DNA from: Streptomyces pacificus
Lineage (GTDB): Bacteria > Actinomycetota > Actinomycetes > Streptomycetales > Streptomycetaceae
NCBI RefSeq assembly: GCF_011766325.1
Contig: NZ_BLLG01000002.1
Coordinates: forward strand, 124,001-188,000
Length of the DNA: 64,000 bases
Direction of reading: 5' to 3'
Made by a program: the position numbers and the translations under genes. The notes under the pieces were generated by a model that saw only the letters and a program-made list of their open reading frames with translations, was not told the origin of the DNA and did not search any database. Positions 1-8,996 of this stretch are shown here, in pieces. Positions within the stretch are counted from its first letter, which is position 1. The number at the start of each line of letters is the position of its first letter.

Positions 1-1069
1 CGATCACGTACACCCCGCGCTCCAGCAGCAGCTCCGCCATGCGGCCCGCCTCGGCGGCGTCGCCGATCATGACGGGGGCGATCGGGTGGTCGCCGGGGAG
101 GATCTCGAAGCCCTCCTCGGTCATCCGGCGGCGGAACAGGGCGGTGTTCGCGGCGAGCTTCCCGCGCAGGTCGCCCGCGGACTCCAGCAGGTCGAGGACC
201 TTGAGCGAGGCGGCGGCGATCACCGGGGCGAGCGAGTTGGAGAAGAGGTAGGGGCGGGAGCGCTGGCGCAGCAGCTCGACGATCTCGGCACGGGCAGCGA
301 CATAGCCTCCGGAGGCGCCGCCGAGGGCCTTGCCGAGGGTTCCGGTGATGATGTCGACGCGGTCCATGACGCCGTGCAGCTCGGGGGTGCCGCGGCCGCC
401 GGGGCCGACGAAGCCGACGGCGTGCGAGTCGTCGACCATGACCATGGCGTCGTAGCGGTCGGCCAGGTCGCAGATCTCCGGCAGCGGGGCCAGATAGCCG
501 TCCATGGAGAAGACGCCGTCGGTGACGATCAGCTTGCGGCGCGCGCCGCCGTCTGCGGCCTCCTTGAGCCTGGCCTCCAGCTCGGCCATGTCGCGGTTGG
601 CGTAGCGGAAGCGGGCGGCCTTGGACAGGCGGATGCCGTCGATGATGCTGGCGTGGTTGAGGGCGTCGGAGATGACGGCGTCCTCGGGGCCGAGGAGGGT
701 CTCGAAGACACCGCCGTTGGCGTCGAAGCAGGAGGAGTAGAGGATCGTGTCCTCCTGGCCCAGGAACACGGACAGGCGCCGCTCGAGCTCCTTGTGGACC
801 TCCTGGGTGCCGCAGATGAAGCGGACGGACGCCATGCCGTAGCCCCAGCGGTCGAGGGCTTCCTTCCCGGCGGCGACGACCTCGGGGTGGTCGGCGAGCC
901 CGAGGTAGTTGTTGGCGCAGAAGTTCAGCACCTCACCGGGGGCGCCGCCCGCGGTGACGGCCACCGAGGCCGACTGGGGGGTGCCGATGACCCGCTCGGG
1001 CTTGTGGAGGCCGGCGGCGCGGATCTCGTCGAGGGTGGCGCGGAGGTCGTCGCGCACGGAGGCGTACAT
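1..1069 (-). CDS. kbl: glycine C-acetyltransferase (2-amino-3-ketobutyrate CoA ligase), 3' end outside window
   Basis: PLP enzyme that splits 2-amino-3-ketobutyrate with CoA into glycine and acetyl-CoA, the second step of threonine degradation. The start is the ATG at 1069 (MYASVRDDL). The visible 356 codons hold the family landmarks: [10 protein letters not shown] near residue 53, the DALNHAS region, the VDDSHAVG aspartate that contacts PLP, and [10 protein letters not shown] with the Schiff-base lysine near residue 247. The family is about 395-400 residues, so roughly the last 40 lie left of base 1. It lies 82 bp downstream of tdh on the same strand, the classic tdh-kbl order, which supports this over other alpha-oxoamine synthases such as 8-amino-7-oxononanoate synthase. 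Confidence 0.95.
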   Translation of the reverse strand, partial: MYASVRDDLRATLDEIRAAGLHKPERVIGTPQSASVAVTAGGAPGEVLNFCANNYLGLADHPEVVAAGKEALDRWGYGMASVRFICGTQEVHKELERRLSVFLGQEDTILYSSCFDANGGVFETLLGPEDAVISDALNHASIIDGIRLSKAARFRYANRDMAELEARLKEAADGGARRKLIVTDGVFSMDGYLAPLPEICDLADRYDAMVMVDDSHAVGFVGPGGRGTPELHGVMDRVDIITGTLGKALGGASGGYVAARAEIVELLRQRSRPYLFSNSLAPVIAAASLKVLDLLESAGDLRGKLAANTALFRRRMTEEGFEILPGDHPIAPVMIGDAAEAGRMAELLLERGVYVI

Positions 1070-1151
1070 ACGGGGTGCTCCCTTGGGGGTGTGGCTGCGG
1101 GCGGCTGATACGAGGCGCTGCGGGGACCCGCCGCGTGCCGGGTCGAGGGGG

Positions 1152-2180
1152 TCAGGCGGTCCAGTCGAGAATGATCTTGCCACTGCGGGCGGTGGCGGCC
1201 TCGTCGAAGGCGGCGTCGAAGTCCCGGTAGCCGTAGCTGCCGGTGATCACGGGACTGAGGTCGAGCCCGCCCTCCAGCAGCACCGTCATCGCATACCAGG
1301 TCTCGAACATCTCGCGGCCGTAGATCCCCTTGATCGTGATCATCGAGGTGACGATCCTCGACCAGTCGACGGCGAACTCCTCCGCGGGCAGGCCCAGCAT
1401 CGCGATCCGGCCGCCGTGCGTCATGTTGCCGATCATGTCGCGAACGGCCTCGGGGCGGCCGGACATCTCCAGGCCGACGTCGAAGCCCTCCCGGAGACCG
1501 AGTGCACGCTGCGCCTCGGCGATGCCGGACTCCGCGACATTGACGGTGAGGGTCGCTCCGGCCTTTCGGGCCAGTTGCAGCCGTGGCTCGCTCACATCGG
1601 TCACCACGACGTTGCGGGCGCCCGCGTGGCGGGCGACGGCCGCCGCCATGACACCGATCGGGCCCGCTCCGGTGATCAGGACGTCCTCGCCGACGAGCGG
1701 GAACGACAGCGCGGTGTGGACCGCGTTGCCGAAGGGGTCGAAGATGGCGGCGACGTCCAGGTCGACCCGGGTGCGGTGCACCCAGACGTTCGACGCGGGC
1801 AGGCTGACGTACTCCGCGAACGCGCCGTCGCGTCCCACGCCCAGCCCCACCGTGCTGCGGCACAGATGGCGGCGGCCGGCCAGGCAGTTGCGGCACTTGC
1901 CGCAGACCAGGTGGCCCTCGCCGCTGACCAGGTCGCCGACGGCGATGTCCGCCACGGCGGCACCGACGGCGGCGACCTCTCCGACGAACTCGTGGCCGGC
2001 CACGAGCGGGGTGGAGATCGTCTGCTGCGCCCAGCCGTCCCAGGAGCGGATGTGGAGGTCGGTCCCGCAGATACCGGTGCGCAGGACCTTGATCAGCACA
2101 TCGCCGGGGCCGTACTCGGGCTCGGGGACGTCCATGAGCCACAGCCCGGGCTCGGCGTGCTGCTTGACGAGTGCCTTCAT
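1152..2180 (-). CDS. tdh: L-threonine 3-dehydrogenase, zinc-dependent
   Basis: 342-residue medium-chain zinc dehydrogenase that oxidises L-threonine to 2-amino-3-ketobutyrate with NAD+. C38 (GICGTD) and the GHEFVGEV segment (H63, E64) are catalytic-zinc ligands. C93, C96, C99 and C107 form the structural zinc lobe. [12 protein letters not shown] near residue 170 is the NAD Rossmann glycine motif. The GHEFVGEV signature and the length match bacterial Tdh, and the downstream kbl supplies the next enzyme, so this is very likely threonine rather than generic alcohol dehydrogenase. The ATG at 2180 agrees with the family N-terminus MKAL. The two genes probably form one operon. Confidence 0.95.
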   Translation of the reverse strand: MKALVKQHAEPGLWLMDVPEPEYGPGDVLIKVLRTGICGTDLHIRSWDGWAQQTISTPLVAGHEFVGEVAAVGAAVADIAVGDLVSGEGHLVCGKCRNCLAGRRHLCRSTVGLGVGRDGAFAEYVSLPASNVWVHRTRVDLDVAAIFDPFGNAVHTALSFPLVGEDVLITGAGPIGVMAAAVARHAGARNVVVTDVSEPRLQLARKAGATLTVNVAESGIAEAQRALGLREGFDVGLEMSGRPEAVRDMIGNMTHGGRIAMLGLPAEEFAVDWSRIVTSMITIKGIYGREMFETWYAMTVLLEGGLDLSPVITGSYGYRDFDAAFDEAATARSGKIILDWTA

Positions 2181-2311
2181 GACTGCGGCTCCAGGCGGGG
2201 CGAGGGGGGTGACCAGGCATGACGTCCCGGCGTGGGGTGATGTGCACCAATCTGCCGAGCGTCGGGCGTTCAGTCCATCGAGATCTTCTTAAGCGGGCCG
2301 ACAGCGGAGCT

Positions 2312-3169
2312 TCACGGCGGGGGGCCGCCGATGAGGAGGAAGCCCGCCACGGTGCGGCGGAAGGCGCCGGGGTCGTCCAGCCACGGGTAGTGGCCCGCGC
2401 CGGGCTGCACGGCCGCCGCGCCGTGCGGGAACACGGCGGCGATCTCACGTGCGCGGGCCGGGGTGGGGGCGCCGTCGTACTCGCCGGCGAGCACGAGGAC
2501 GGGCGCCTCCAGCGCGGCGAGCGCCCTGCGCGCGGCGTCCGGGTCGAAAGCGCCCTCGGTGTAGTAGCCGCCGCGTGCGTGCGGGTCGGTCTGGTGCGCG
2601 TCGTCCGCGGCGTGCTTCCGGGCTGCGGCGTCCCAGCGGCCGTACATGAAGGGCACGGCATCCGGCCAGAGGTCGTCGGGTTCCGCCCCGCCGAGGAGCG
2701 CCTCCCAGGCCGTGCGGCCGGCCTCGTACCAGGGCTCGCCGCGGCGCAGTGCGACCGCGCCCCGCCAGTCCTCCCGAGTGGCGGCGATCCCGAGGGCGCG
2801 GGCGCCGGGGGTGACGAGGACCAGGGATTTCACCCGTGCGGGGTATGCCGCCGCGTACAAGAGGGCGAGGTTGGCCCCCGCCGAGTGGGCGAGTACGTCG
2901 GCGCGGTCGAAGCCGCAGTGTTCGCGCAGCGCCTCGACATCGTCGACGAGCCGGTCGCAGCGGTACGTCGCATCGTCGTCGGGGACCGCGGAGTCGCCGC
3001 TGCCGCGCAGGTCGAGCCGGATGAGCCTGCGGTCCGCGGTCAGCCCGCCGAGATCACCGAGGTACGCCGAGGCCCGCATGGGCCCGCCGGGCAGGCAGAC
3101 CAGCGGCTCGCCCTCGCCCTCGACGTGGTAGGCGAGCACCGTGCCGTCATGCGCGGGGAAGGTCGGCAT
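2312..3169 (-). CDS. alpha/beta hydrolase (proline iminopeptidase-like)
   Basis: 285-residue alpha/beta hydrolase. The N-terminus reads HDGTVLAYHVEGEGEP and then LPGGP, which forms the oxyanion-hole region. RLDLRGSGDS follows. The nucleophile elbow is LAHSAGAN with Ser96. A likely acid is Asp232 (GEYDGAPTP) and the histidine is His260 (GAGHYPWLDD). GGP plus RGSGDS resembles the proline iminopeptidase/haloperoxidase branch; the true substrate cannot be told. The ATG at 3169 is chosen because the open frame upstream is low-complexity sequence produced by a GGCTGC repeat. The gene stands alone, with large gaps on both sides. Confidence 0.85.
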   Translation of the reverse strand: MPTFPAHDGTVLAYHVEGEGEPLVCLPGGPMRASAYLGDLGGLTADRRLIRLDLRGSGDSAVPDDDATYRCDRLVDDVEALREHCGFDRADVLAHSAGANLALLYAAAYPARVKSLVLVTPGARALGIAATREDWRGAVALRRGEPWYEAGRTAWEALLGGAEPDDLWPDAVPFMYGRWDAAARKHAADDAHQTDPHARGGYYTEGAFDPDAARRALAALEAPVLVLAGEYDGAPTPARAREIAAVFPHGAAAVQPGAGHYPWLDDPGAFRRTVAGFLLIGGPPP

Positions 3170-3685
3170 ACGGTGATCCTCACCGGGCGGCGGCGATCCC
3201 GCCAACGGATCGGCAGACCGCGGCCCGCCCGGCGCCCGCACCCACGACCGGTCGGGGCCGAAGCCCCATGCGCCCGGTGGGGGGTGACGGGAGTCCCGGG
3301 CTCCCGCGCTCCCCGGCCGAAGGGCCCGCCGCGCGCGTCGCGGCTGCGGCTGCGGCTGCGGCTGCGGCTGCGGCTGCGGCTGCGGCTGCGGCTGCGGCCA
3401 GGCTCGACGAGCCGCGCACCGGACCTCGCCAACGGCGTGGCCCCGGTCCGGGGACACCGGAGCTGTCCGCCGGCAAGCTTGAGCGGATCGTCTGCCCGAC
3501 CTGCGCTGAGCCCGGTCCGCCCGCACCCCGCCGACTCCGTGGGCGGCCGCGCGATGCGCGCTGCCCCGCAGCACCCGGTGCGGGGCGTGGAACGCCGCCG
3601 GATCCCGTCCCGTACCGCTCGGGCACCCCGCACCGCTCGGGCGAAGAGGCCCTGCGGACCGGCCCCGGGGCCGCGGACCGGGTAC
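3170..3685. other. 516-bp intergenic gap with a hexanucleotide satellite
   Basis: This is the space between the hydrolase start and the MFS stop. It holds the GGCTGC array at 3341-3398. The open frames across it read as poly-Ala, Arg-Leu or Gln-Pro because of that array and do not look coding. I see no clear promoter or RNA gene. Confidence 0.6.
3341..3398. repeat. hexanucleotide tandem repeat (CGGCTG)n, about 9.7 copies
   Basis: An uninterrupted CGGCTG array of 58 bp, perfect by eye, in the hydrolase-MFS gap. The period is a multiple of three, so every frame stays open across it, which inflates apparent ORFs on both strands. Such arrays are slippage-prone. Confidence 0.97.
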
Positions 3686-5020
3686 TCAGCTCGTCATGCC
3701 CGGTCGTCGACCGGGGAGTTCGGCATTCCGTACCGCGTCCGAGGCCAGGGCACTGGCCGCGCCCAGGCCGGCGAGGACACCGCAGGCGGCGAACACCGGG
3801 GCGGCGCCCCAGGCTCCGATGGCGGCGCCGACCAGCGGATAGCCGAGGGGGGCGAGACCGACCATGGTGAGCATGACGACGGAGGTGACCCGGCCGAGAT
3901 AGGCCGGGTCCGCCGCGGTCTGGATGAGTGCGCTGTCCAGGCCGCCGAAGACGCCCGCGCACAGCCCGATGGCCGCGGCCAGCACCACGGCGAGCCACAG
4001 GGCCGGCACCAGGGCGATCGTGGCGGCGCCCGCGGAGCCCGCGAGCAGCGTCCCGACCATCAGCAGGCCGGCGCGCGGCAGCCGGCCGGCGATCGCGAGC
4101 AGCGCGGCACTGGCCGCGGCTCCCGCACCGAAGCCGCCGACGATCCAGCCGTAGCCGGAAGGGCCCCAGCCGCGTTCGGCGTTGAGGAGGACCATGCCGA
4201 CGTTGAGGGTGGCTGCGAGGCCGAGTTCGCAGACGGCGCCGACGGCGACGAGCGGGCCGATGAGGCGGTGGCGGCGGATGTAGCGCAGGCCGTCGAGCAG
4301 GTCCCCGCGCGCGGTGCCGGGCTCAGAACGCGCGGTGCGGGGCTCGGGACATGCGGTGCCTGGCTCGGGACATGCGGTGCCTGGCTCGGGCCGTTCGCCA
4401 CCGGGTGCCCCGAGGGGCCGTATCCGTACGGTCAGCAGGAGCGGCAGGGACAGGGCGATGAGCAGCCCGGCGACGGTGAAGGCGGCCGCGGGTCCGCCCA
4501 GTCCCATGGCCAGGCCGCCGACCGGCGGGCCGGCGACCTGGCTGAGGCGCGTCGACAGGGAGCGCATTCCGGTGACCCGGGCCAACTGGTCGGGGGTGGT
4601 GATGCGGGGCGGGAGGGCACCGACAGCAGGCACGAACAGCGCGTCGACGGCGCCGAAGGCGAGCGCCACCGCGACCAGGATCCACAGGGCCGGCGCCGTC
4701 GCTGCGAGGGCGACGGCCATGGCCAGGACGAGGAGGCAGCGCAGCGTGTCACTGCCGAGGATCACGCTGCGGGGGCCGAACCGGTCGGCCACCACGCCCC
4801 CCGCGAGCATGAACAACGCTCGTGGCAGCGCCCCGGCCGCCATGACGAGGCCGACTTCGGCCGGGCCGGCGGCCTTCTGGGCCGACCAGCCCAGTGCGAC
4901 GAAGTACACGCTGTCGCCGACGAGGGAGACCGTGTAGGCGGTGAGCCAGCGCAGCACGTTGCCGTCGCGGTGGGCCGGTGTACCGGCGTGTTCGGGCAGG
5001 TCGGTCTGCGCGGTGGTCAT
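3686..5020 (-). CDS. MFS transporter (antibiotic-efflux type) with a repeat-bearing central loop
   Basis: 444-residue major facilitator with about 12 hydrophobic segments. The loop 2-3 signature is GGVVADRFGPRSVI near residue 74. It resembles macrolide/antibiotic efflux MFS proteins (MFS_3/MefA type). The ATG at 5020 is preceded by a GGAGCC ribosome site; a longer frame to 5116 would overlap the regulator gene. The central cytoplasmic loop (residues 211-238) is four tandem 7-residue units of the form PEPGTAC. It follows an ArsR-type regulator after 34 bp, so regulator and pump are probably co-transcribed and the pump induced by the regulator's ligand, which is unknown. Confidence 0.88.
   Translation of the reverse strand: MTTAQTDLPEHAGTPAHRDGNVLRWLTAYTVSLVGDSVYFVALGWSAQKAAGPAEVGLVMAAGALPRALFMLAGGVVADRFGPRSVILGSDTLRCLLVLAMAVALAATAPALWILVAVALAFGAVDALFVPAVGALPPRITTPDQLARVTGMRSLSTRLSQVAGPPVGGLAMGLGGPAAAFTVAGLLIALSLPLLLTVRIRPLGAPGGERPEPGTACPEPGTACPEPRTARSEPGTARGDLLDGLRYIRRHRLIGPLVAVGAVCELGLAATLNVGMVLLNAERGWGPSGYGWIVGGFGAGAAASAALLAIAGRLPRAGLLMVGTLLAGSAGAATIALVPALWLAVVLAAAIGLCAGVFGGLDSALIQTAADPAYLGRVTSVVMLTMVGLAPLGYPLVGAAIGAWGAAPVFAACGVLAGLGAASALASDAVRNAELPGRRPGMTS
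4307..4390 (-). repeat. 21-bp tandem repeat inside the MFS gene, 4 copies
   Basis: Four imperfect 21-bp units encode the 7-residue units PEPGTAC, PEPGTAC, PEPRTAR and SEPGTAR in the loop between the two six-helix halves of the transporter. The first two units are nearly identical at DNA level, which points to recent expansion. Confidence 0.9.
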
Positions 5021-5054
5021 GGGCGGCTCCGGTCGCGTGGGAAGTCCGGCCGTG

Positions 5055-5648
5055 TCAGGGCCGGAAGGGAAAGCCGTAGAGGTGCACCGACACCTGCTCG
5101 CGGTCCTCGGCGCCACCGGCGGCCTCGGCGGCCTTGCCGCGCTCCCGCCAGCGCCGGGCGATCGCCGCGAACTCCTCGCTCATCTCGGCGAGTTCGGCAG
5201 GGGTGAGGCGGAGCAGCCACTCGGCGCTGAAGGACGCGTCGGTCCATGCCCTGCCCCAGGCGGGCTTCTGGTCGAGATACGTGCGGTACTGGGCGACGCG
5301 GGTGTCGAACATGCCCCGGGCCACCGCACCGGCGGCGGCGGCACCCTCGGGCGTGTCCGCGAAGTCGGAGGCGCGAAAGCCCCAGCCGTCCTCGGATGCC
5401 ACCTGCCACCACCGCTCCCGGCCGTCGGCGCCCCGGCCGCTGGCCTCGCTCACGAAGCCGTGCTCGGCCAGCTTGCGCAAGTGGTAGCTGACCAGCGAGG
5501 GCGTTTCGCCGACCTGTCGGGCGAGTTGGGAGGCGGTCGCGGTCTCCGCCGCGTACAGCAGCCGGTAGAGCTGCATCCGCAGCGGGTCCATGAGCGCCCG
5601 CAGTCGTGAGAGGTCGGTGATCTGCTCGGGTTCGCGCTTCGACGGCAT
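5055..5648 (-). CDS. ArsR-family winged-helix regulator
   Basis: 197-residue regulator. Residues about 10-90 form an ArsR-type winged helix (LRALMDPLRMQLYRLL, then TASQLARQVGETPSLVSYHL as recognition helix, then LAEHGFVSE). The C-terminal ~100 residues are an extra all-alpha part rich in W and R with no metal-binding Cys cluster. That layout is typical of HTH_20 regulators of efflux pumps rather than metal sensors. It starts at the ATG at 5648 and precedes the MFS gene by 34 bp. A short inverted repeat just upstream is a candidate autoregulatory site. Confidence 0.88.
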   Translation of the reverse strand: MPSKREPEQITDLSRLRALMDPLRMQLYRLLYAAETATASQLARQVGETPSLVSYHLRKLAEHGFVSEASGRGADGRERWWQVASEDGWGFRASDFADTPEGAAAAGAVARGMFDTRVAQYRTYLDQKPAWGRAWTDASFSAEWLLRLTPAELAEMSEEFAAIARRWRERGKAAEAAGGAEDREQVSVHLYGFPFRP

Positions 5649-5665
5649 GCGCTGAGCATAGATAT

Positions 5666-5679
5666 GAAGTACCCACTTC
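5666..5679. promoter_or_regulatory. candidate ArsR operator, GAAGT-N4-ACTTC
   Basis: A perfect 5-bp inverted repeat around ACCC, 18 bp upstream of the ArsR start, in a locally AT-richer stretch (ATATGAAGT). The position suits autoregulation of the regulator-pump pair. The arms are short, so this is only a candidate. Confidence 0.4.
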
Positions 5680-5928
5680 GCAATAATCGCTTCGGAGTTG
5701 TCGCGGTGCCGCGCTCCGGCACGCCCTCGCGACCCTCGACAGGCCAGTTGCCTCGGCGGGACCCGACGCCTCCTTCGCGCAGGTGGACACGGACGGGGTC
5801 CTCGCGGGGCTCCGCAAGAACAGGGAGCGGCAGCAGGGGCGGACGGGTGGCTTCGGCAGACCGGTTTCGGGAGGGCACAGGGGACCGGCTAAGCTCGGCA
5901 GCCGCCTCCGGTACCGGGGGCGCAACTC

Positions 5929-6129
5929 GTGTGGGGAAAGGGCTGGTTGACTGTGTGGCAGGAGGCGCCGATCTACGACCGGCTCGTCACCGAACGCGGT
6001 GATGTGCCCGCTCAGGTGCGCCAGGAGGCCGAGCAGACCCTGCGCGGTCTGGAGCAGCTGATCCGGCCGAGGGCGGCGTCTGCCGGCCCGCACACCCAGC
6101 AGGCGCAGCAGTTCCCGCCCGGCCGGTAG
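5929..6129 (+). CDS. small conserved-looking protein of unknown function
   Basis: 66 residues starting at the GTG at 5929; a second GTG at 5953 (VWQEAPIYDRL) is an alternative. The sequence is charged and helical (IYDRLVTERGDVP, then QVRQEAEQTLRGLEQLI), ends in a polar tail, and shows no signal peptide or membrane segment. Third-position GC is high, as expected for a real gene here. From memory it resembles small Streptomyces proteins beginning with a similar YDRLVxERGDVP segment, but I cannot assign a family. The 280 bp upstream back to the ArsR gene show no other gene. Confidence 0.65.
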   Translation: MWGKGWLTVWQEAPIYDRLVTERGDVPAQVRQEAEQTLRGLEQLIRPRAASAGPHTQQAQQFPPGR

Positions 6130-6312
6130 GCGCGCACTCCGGATCGCGGTTCCCCACCCGCCCGCAGCAGGGCCCGGGCGGCGCGGCACGAGCCTCGCCG
6201 GGCGGGTGGCGTCGCCGAGGACCGGCGCTCCGGGGAGGTCGCACCGAGGCGTGCGCGATCGCCCGGACGGTCCGCCGATGCCGGCGACGGCCGCGCCGGC
6301 TCCGGCGTACCG

Positions 6313-7890
6313 TCACACCGGGCGGTCGCGTCCCTCCCAATACGGGTCGCGAAGGCGGCGCTTGTACAGCTTGCCGTTGGGGTCGCGCGGCATCGTGCCG
6401 ACGAAGTCCACGCTTCTGGGCCGTTTGTAGCCGGCGAGGCGGTGCTCGCAGTGGGCGAGGATGGCGGCGGAGAGCCCGGGTCCCGGGGCATGGCCCTCGG
6501 CCGGCTCGACGACGGCCTTGACCTCCTCGCCCCAGTCTGCGTGCGGGATGCCGAACACGGCGGCGTCGGCGACGGCGGGGTGGCCGAGCAGCACGGACTC
6601 GATCTCGGCGGGATAGATGTTGACGCCGCCCGAGATGATCATGTCGATCTTGCGGTCGCGCAGGAAGAGGTAGCCGTCCTCGTCGAGGAGTCCGAGGTCG
6701 CCGACCGTGAAGAAGTCGCCGATGCGGTTCCTGCGGGTCTTGGCCTCGTCCTTGTGGTAACTGAAGCCGCCGGTCGACATCTTCATGTAGACGGTGCCGA
6801 CCTCGCCGGGCGGCAGCCGGTTGCCGTCGTCGTCGAACACGGCGAGCTCGCTGATGGGCCAGGCCCGGCCGACCGTGCCCGGCTTCTTCAGCCAGTCCTC
6901 GGCCGTGGCGAAGGCGCCCCCGCCCTCGCTGGCCGCGTAGTACTCCTCGACGCAACCCCCCCACCAGTCGATCATCGCCCGCTTCACCTGGGCGGGGCAG
7001 GGCGCGGCGCCGTGGACTGCGTGCCGCATGGAGCTGACGTCGTATCGGGCCCGGACGTCCTCGGGCAGCGCGAGCAGCCGGTGGAACTGGGTCGGGACCA
7101 TATGGGTGTGGGTGCAGGCATGGGTGTCGATGAGCCGCAGCATCTCCTCGGGCGCCCACTTGTCCATCAGCACCAGCCGGTGGCCGATGTGCAGGGAAGC
7201 TCCGGCGAACTGGAGCACGGCGGTGTGGTACATCGGCGAGCACACCAGGTGGACGTTGCCGTCGAAGGGCCTGATGCCGAAGATGCCGAGGAACCCTCCG
7301 AGGTGTGTCTGCTCCGGTGGTGTGCCGGGCAGAGGCCGGCGGATGCCCCGGGGCCGGCCGGTGGTGCCGGAGGTGTAGTTCATGACCCAGCCGAGGGTGC
7401 GGTCGGCGGGCGGCACCGCGGGCTGGCCGTCGAGGAGCGCGGTGTACGGCCGGAAGCCGTCCACACCGCCGACGCCGTAGCGCCTGTCCGCTGGCAGCCC
7501 CGCCTCGTCGGCGGCCGCGGCCGCTGCGGCGCCGAAGCGCGCGTGCGCGATGATCACTCGGGCGCCGGAGTCGGCGACGATCCAGGCGATCTCGGGGCCG
7601 GTGAGATGGTGGTTGACGGGGACCAGGTAGAAGCCGGCCTGGGTGGCGGCGAGGTAGGCGGTGAGGAACTCGACGCCGTTGGGCAGGACGACGGCGAAGG
7701 CGTCGCCCCGCCGCAGCCCCGCGGCACGCAGCCCGTGCACGAGGCGGTTGACATCGCCGTGCAGCCGCCCGGCGGTCCACTCCTCGCCACCGGGGGCGAT
7801 CAGCACCGTCCGTGCCGGATCGGCGGCGGCCTGCGCCCAGAAGCCCCCGGGGGACTCCGGCCGCGGGTCTCCCGACACCCGCCCACTCAT
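6313..7890 (-). CDS. acyl-CoA synthetase (AMP-forming), FadD-like
   Basis: 525-residue ANL-superfamily enzyme that activates a carboxylic acid as acyl-AMP and then transfers it to CoA. The phosphate loop is YTSGTTG at 172-178. MVPTQFHRLL, GDLGLLDEDGYLFLRDR and IISGGVNIYPAEIE are core motifs. PNGKLYKR near residue 507 carries the catalytic lysine. The ATG at 7890 follows GGAAGGAG and overlaps the stop of the upstream nitronate monooxygenase gene by 4 bp, so the two are translationally coupled. The open frame runs antisense far upstream of this start and is ignored. The substrate is not evident; pairing with an acyl-CoA dehydrogenase elsewhere in the window hints at steroid or branched-acid breakdown. 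Confidence 0.93.
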   Translation of the reverse strand: MSGRVSGDPRPESPGGFWAQAAADPARTVLIAPGGEEWTAGRLHGDVNRLVHGLRAAGLRRGDAFAVVLPNGVEFLTAYLAATQAGFYLVPVNHHLTGPEIAWIVADSGARVIIAHARFGAAAAAAADEAGLPADRRYGVGGVDGFRPYTALLDGQPAVPPADRTLGWVMNYTSGTTGRPRGIRRPLPGTPPEQTHLGGFLGIFGIRPFDGNVHLVCSPMYHTAVLQFAGASLHIGHRLVLMDKWAPEEMLRLIDTHACTHTHMVPTQFHRLLALPEDVRARYDVSSMRHAVHGAAPCPAQVKRAMIDWWGGCVEEYYAASEGGGAFATAEDWLKKPGTVGRAWPISELAVFDDDGNRLPPGEVGTVYMKMSTGGFSYHKDEAKTRRNRIGDFFTVGDLGLLDEDGYLFLRDRKIDMIISGGVNIYPAEIESVLLGHPAVADAAVFGIPHADWGEEVKAVVEPAEGHAPGPGLSAAILAHCEHRLAGYKRPRSVDFVGTMPRDPNGKLYKRRLRDPYWEGRDRPV

Positions 7891-8996
7891 GATCCACTCC
7901 TTCCGGCGATGCGCTGGACGCGGTCCACGGCGCGCTCGAAGCCGCGGGTCAGGTCGTCGAAGACCTGCTGGACGCTCCGCTCCGAGGTCATCCGGCCGAC
8001 GATCTGGCCGACCGGAGTGCCGAGGAGCGGTTCGGCCTCCCACTTCTGGATGCGGGAGACGGCCTCGGCGACGAGGAGCCCCTGGAGGGGCATGGGCAGG
8101 GGGGCGGGTCCGTCGGGGCCGTCCCAGGCGTCGGTCCACGCGGTACGGAGCTGACGGGCGGGTTTGCCGGTGAGGGCGCGGGAGCGGACGGTGTCGCCCG
8201 AGCCCGCGGCGAGCAGCTTCGCCGTGAGGGCGCGGGAGTGCAGTTCGGCCTCGGTGGTGGTGAGCCAGATCGAGCCGAGCCAGACGCCCTGGGCTCCCAG
8301 GGCCAGCCCGGCGGCGATCTGCTCGCCGCTGCCGATACCTCCGGCGGCGAGCACCGGCAGCGGGCCGACGGCGTCGACGACCTCCGGGGTGAGCACCATG
8401 GAGGCGATCTCGCCGGTGTGGCCGCCCGCCTCGTAGCCCTGGGCGACGACGACGTCGATGCCGGCCTCGGCGTGGCGGCGGGCGTGCGCGGCGCTGCCCG
8501 CGAGCGCGGCGACGAGCACTCCGCGGTCGCGGGCCCGGGCGACGATGTCGGGCGGCGGGGAGCCGAGTGCGTTGGCGAGGAGACGGATCGGGTAGTCGAA
8601 GGCGATGTCGAGCTGGCCGCGGGCGACGTGCTCCATCCAGCCGGTGATCCGCCAGCCGGACGCCTCGCCCTCGGGCAGCGCGGGTACGCCGTGCGCGGCG
8701 AGGAGTTCCTCGACGAAGCGGCGGTGCCCTTCGGGGATCATGGCCTCGACCTCGGCCTCGGTGGCGCCTCCGGCTTTCGAGGCCGGCATGACGACGTCGA
8801 GTCCGTACGGCCCCCCGCCGGTGTGCTCCTCCATCCAGTCGAGGTCCCGTGCGAGGTCGCCGGGCGCGGTGTAGCGGACCGCGCCCAGGACGCCGAAGCC
8901 GCCCGCCCGGCTGATGGCGGCGGCGACCGCGGGGAACGGGGTGAAGCCGAAGATGGCGTGCTCGACTCCCAGTCTCTTGCTCAGCTCCGTCTCCAT
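7887..8996 (-). CDS. nitronate monooxygenase-family FMN protein
   Basis: 369-residue TIM-barrel FMN protein of the nitronate monooxygenase (2-nitropropane dioxygenase) family. The FMN site is seen in FGVLGAVRY near the N-terminus, in GIDVVVAQGYEAGGHTGE, whose GGHTG holds the usual catalytic His, and in LPVLAAGGIGSG with the phosphate loop. The ATG at 8996 starts METELSKRLGVEHAIFG. It overlaps the acyl-CoA ligase gene by 4 bp (ATGA), implying one operon. Members next to acyl-CoA genes may act on metabolites other than nitronates, so the substrate is open. A CTGA-N7-TCAG palindrome lies 44 bp upstream. Confidence 0.92.
   Translation of the reverse strand: METELSKRLGVEHAIFGFTPFPAVAAAISRAGGFGVLGAVRYTAPGDLARDLDWMEEHTGGGPYGLDVVMPASKAGGATEAEVEAMIPEGHRRFVEELLAAHGVPALPEGEASGWRITGWMEHVARGQLDIAFDYPIRLLANALGSPPPDIVARARDRGVLVAALAGSAAHARRHAEAGIDVVVAQGYEAGGHTGEIASMVLTPEVVDAVGPLPVLAAGGIGSGEQIAAGLALGAQGVWLGSIWLTTTEAELHSRALTAKLLAAGSGDTVRSRALTGKPARQLRTAWTDAWDGPDGPAPLPMPLQGLLVAEAVSRIQKWEAEPLLGTPVGQIVGRMTSERSVQQVFDDLTRGFERAVDRVQRIAGRSGS

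Noticed and set aside
86..1108. 340-codon plus-strand open frame
   Set aside because: Antisense shadow of kbl; Gly/Val/Asp-rich product with no motif or ribosome site.
3341..3398. GGCTGC array considered as a CRISPR or structural RNA
   Set aside because: Unit is 6 bp without spacers; simple microsatellite.
3170..3574. N-terminal extension of the hydrolase with a Gln-Pro repeat
   Set aside because: Produced by the hexamer array; the family start is at 3169.
2219..5206. 995-codon plus-strand open frame
   Set aside because: Runs antisense through the hydrolase and MFS genes and through the GGCTGC array; composition is Arg/Gly/Pro noise.
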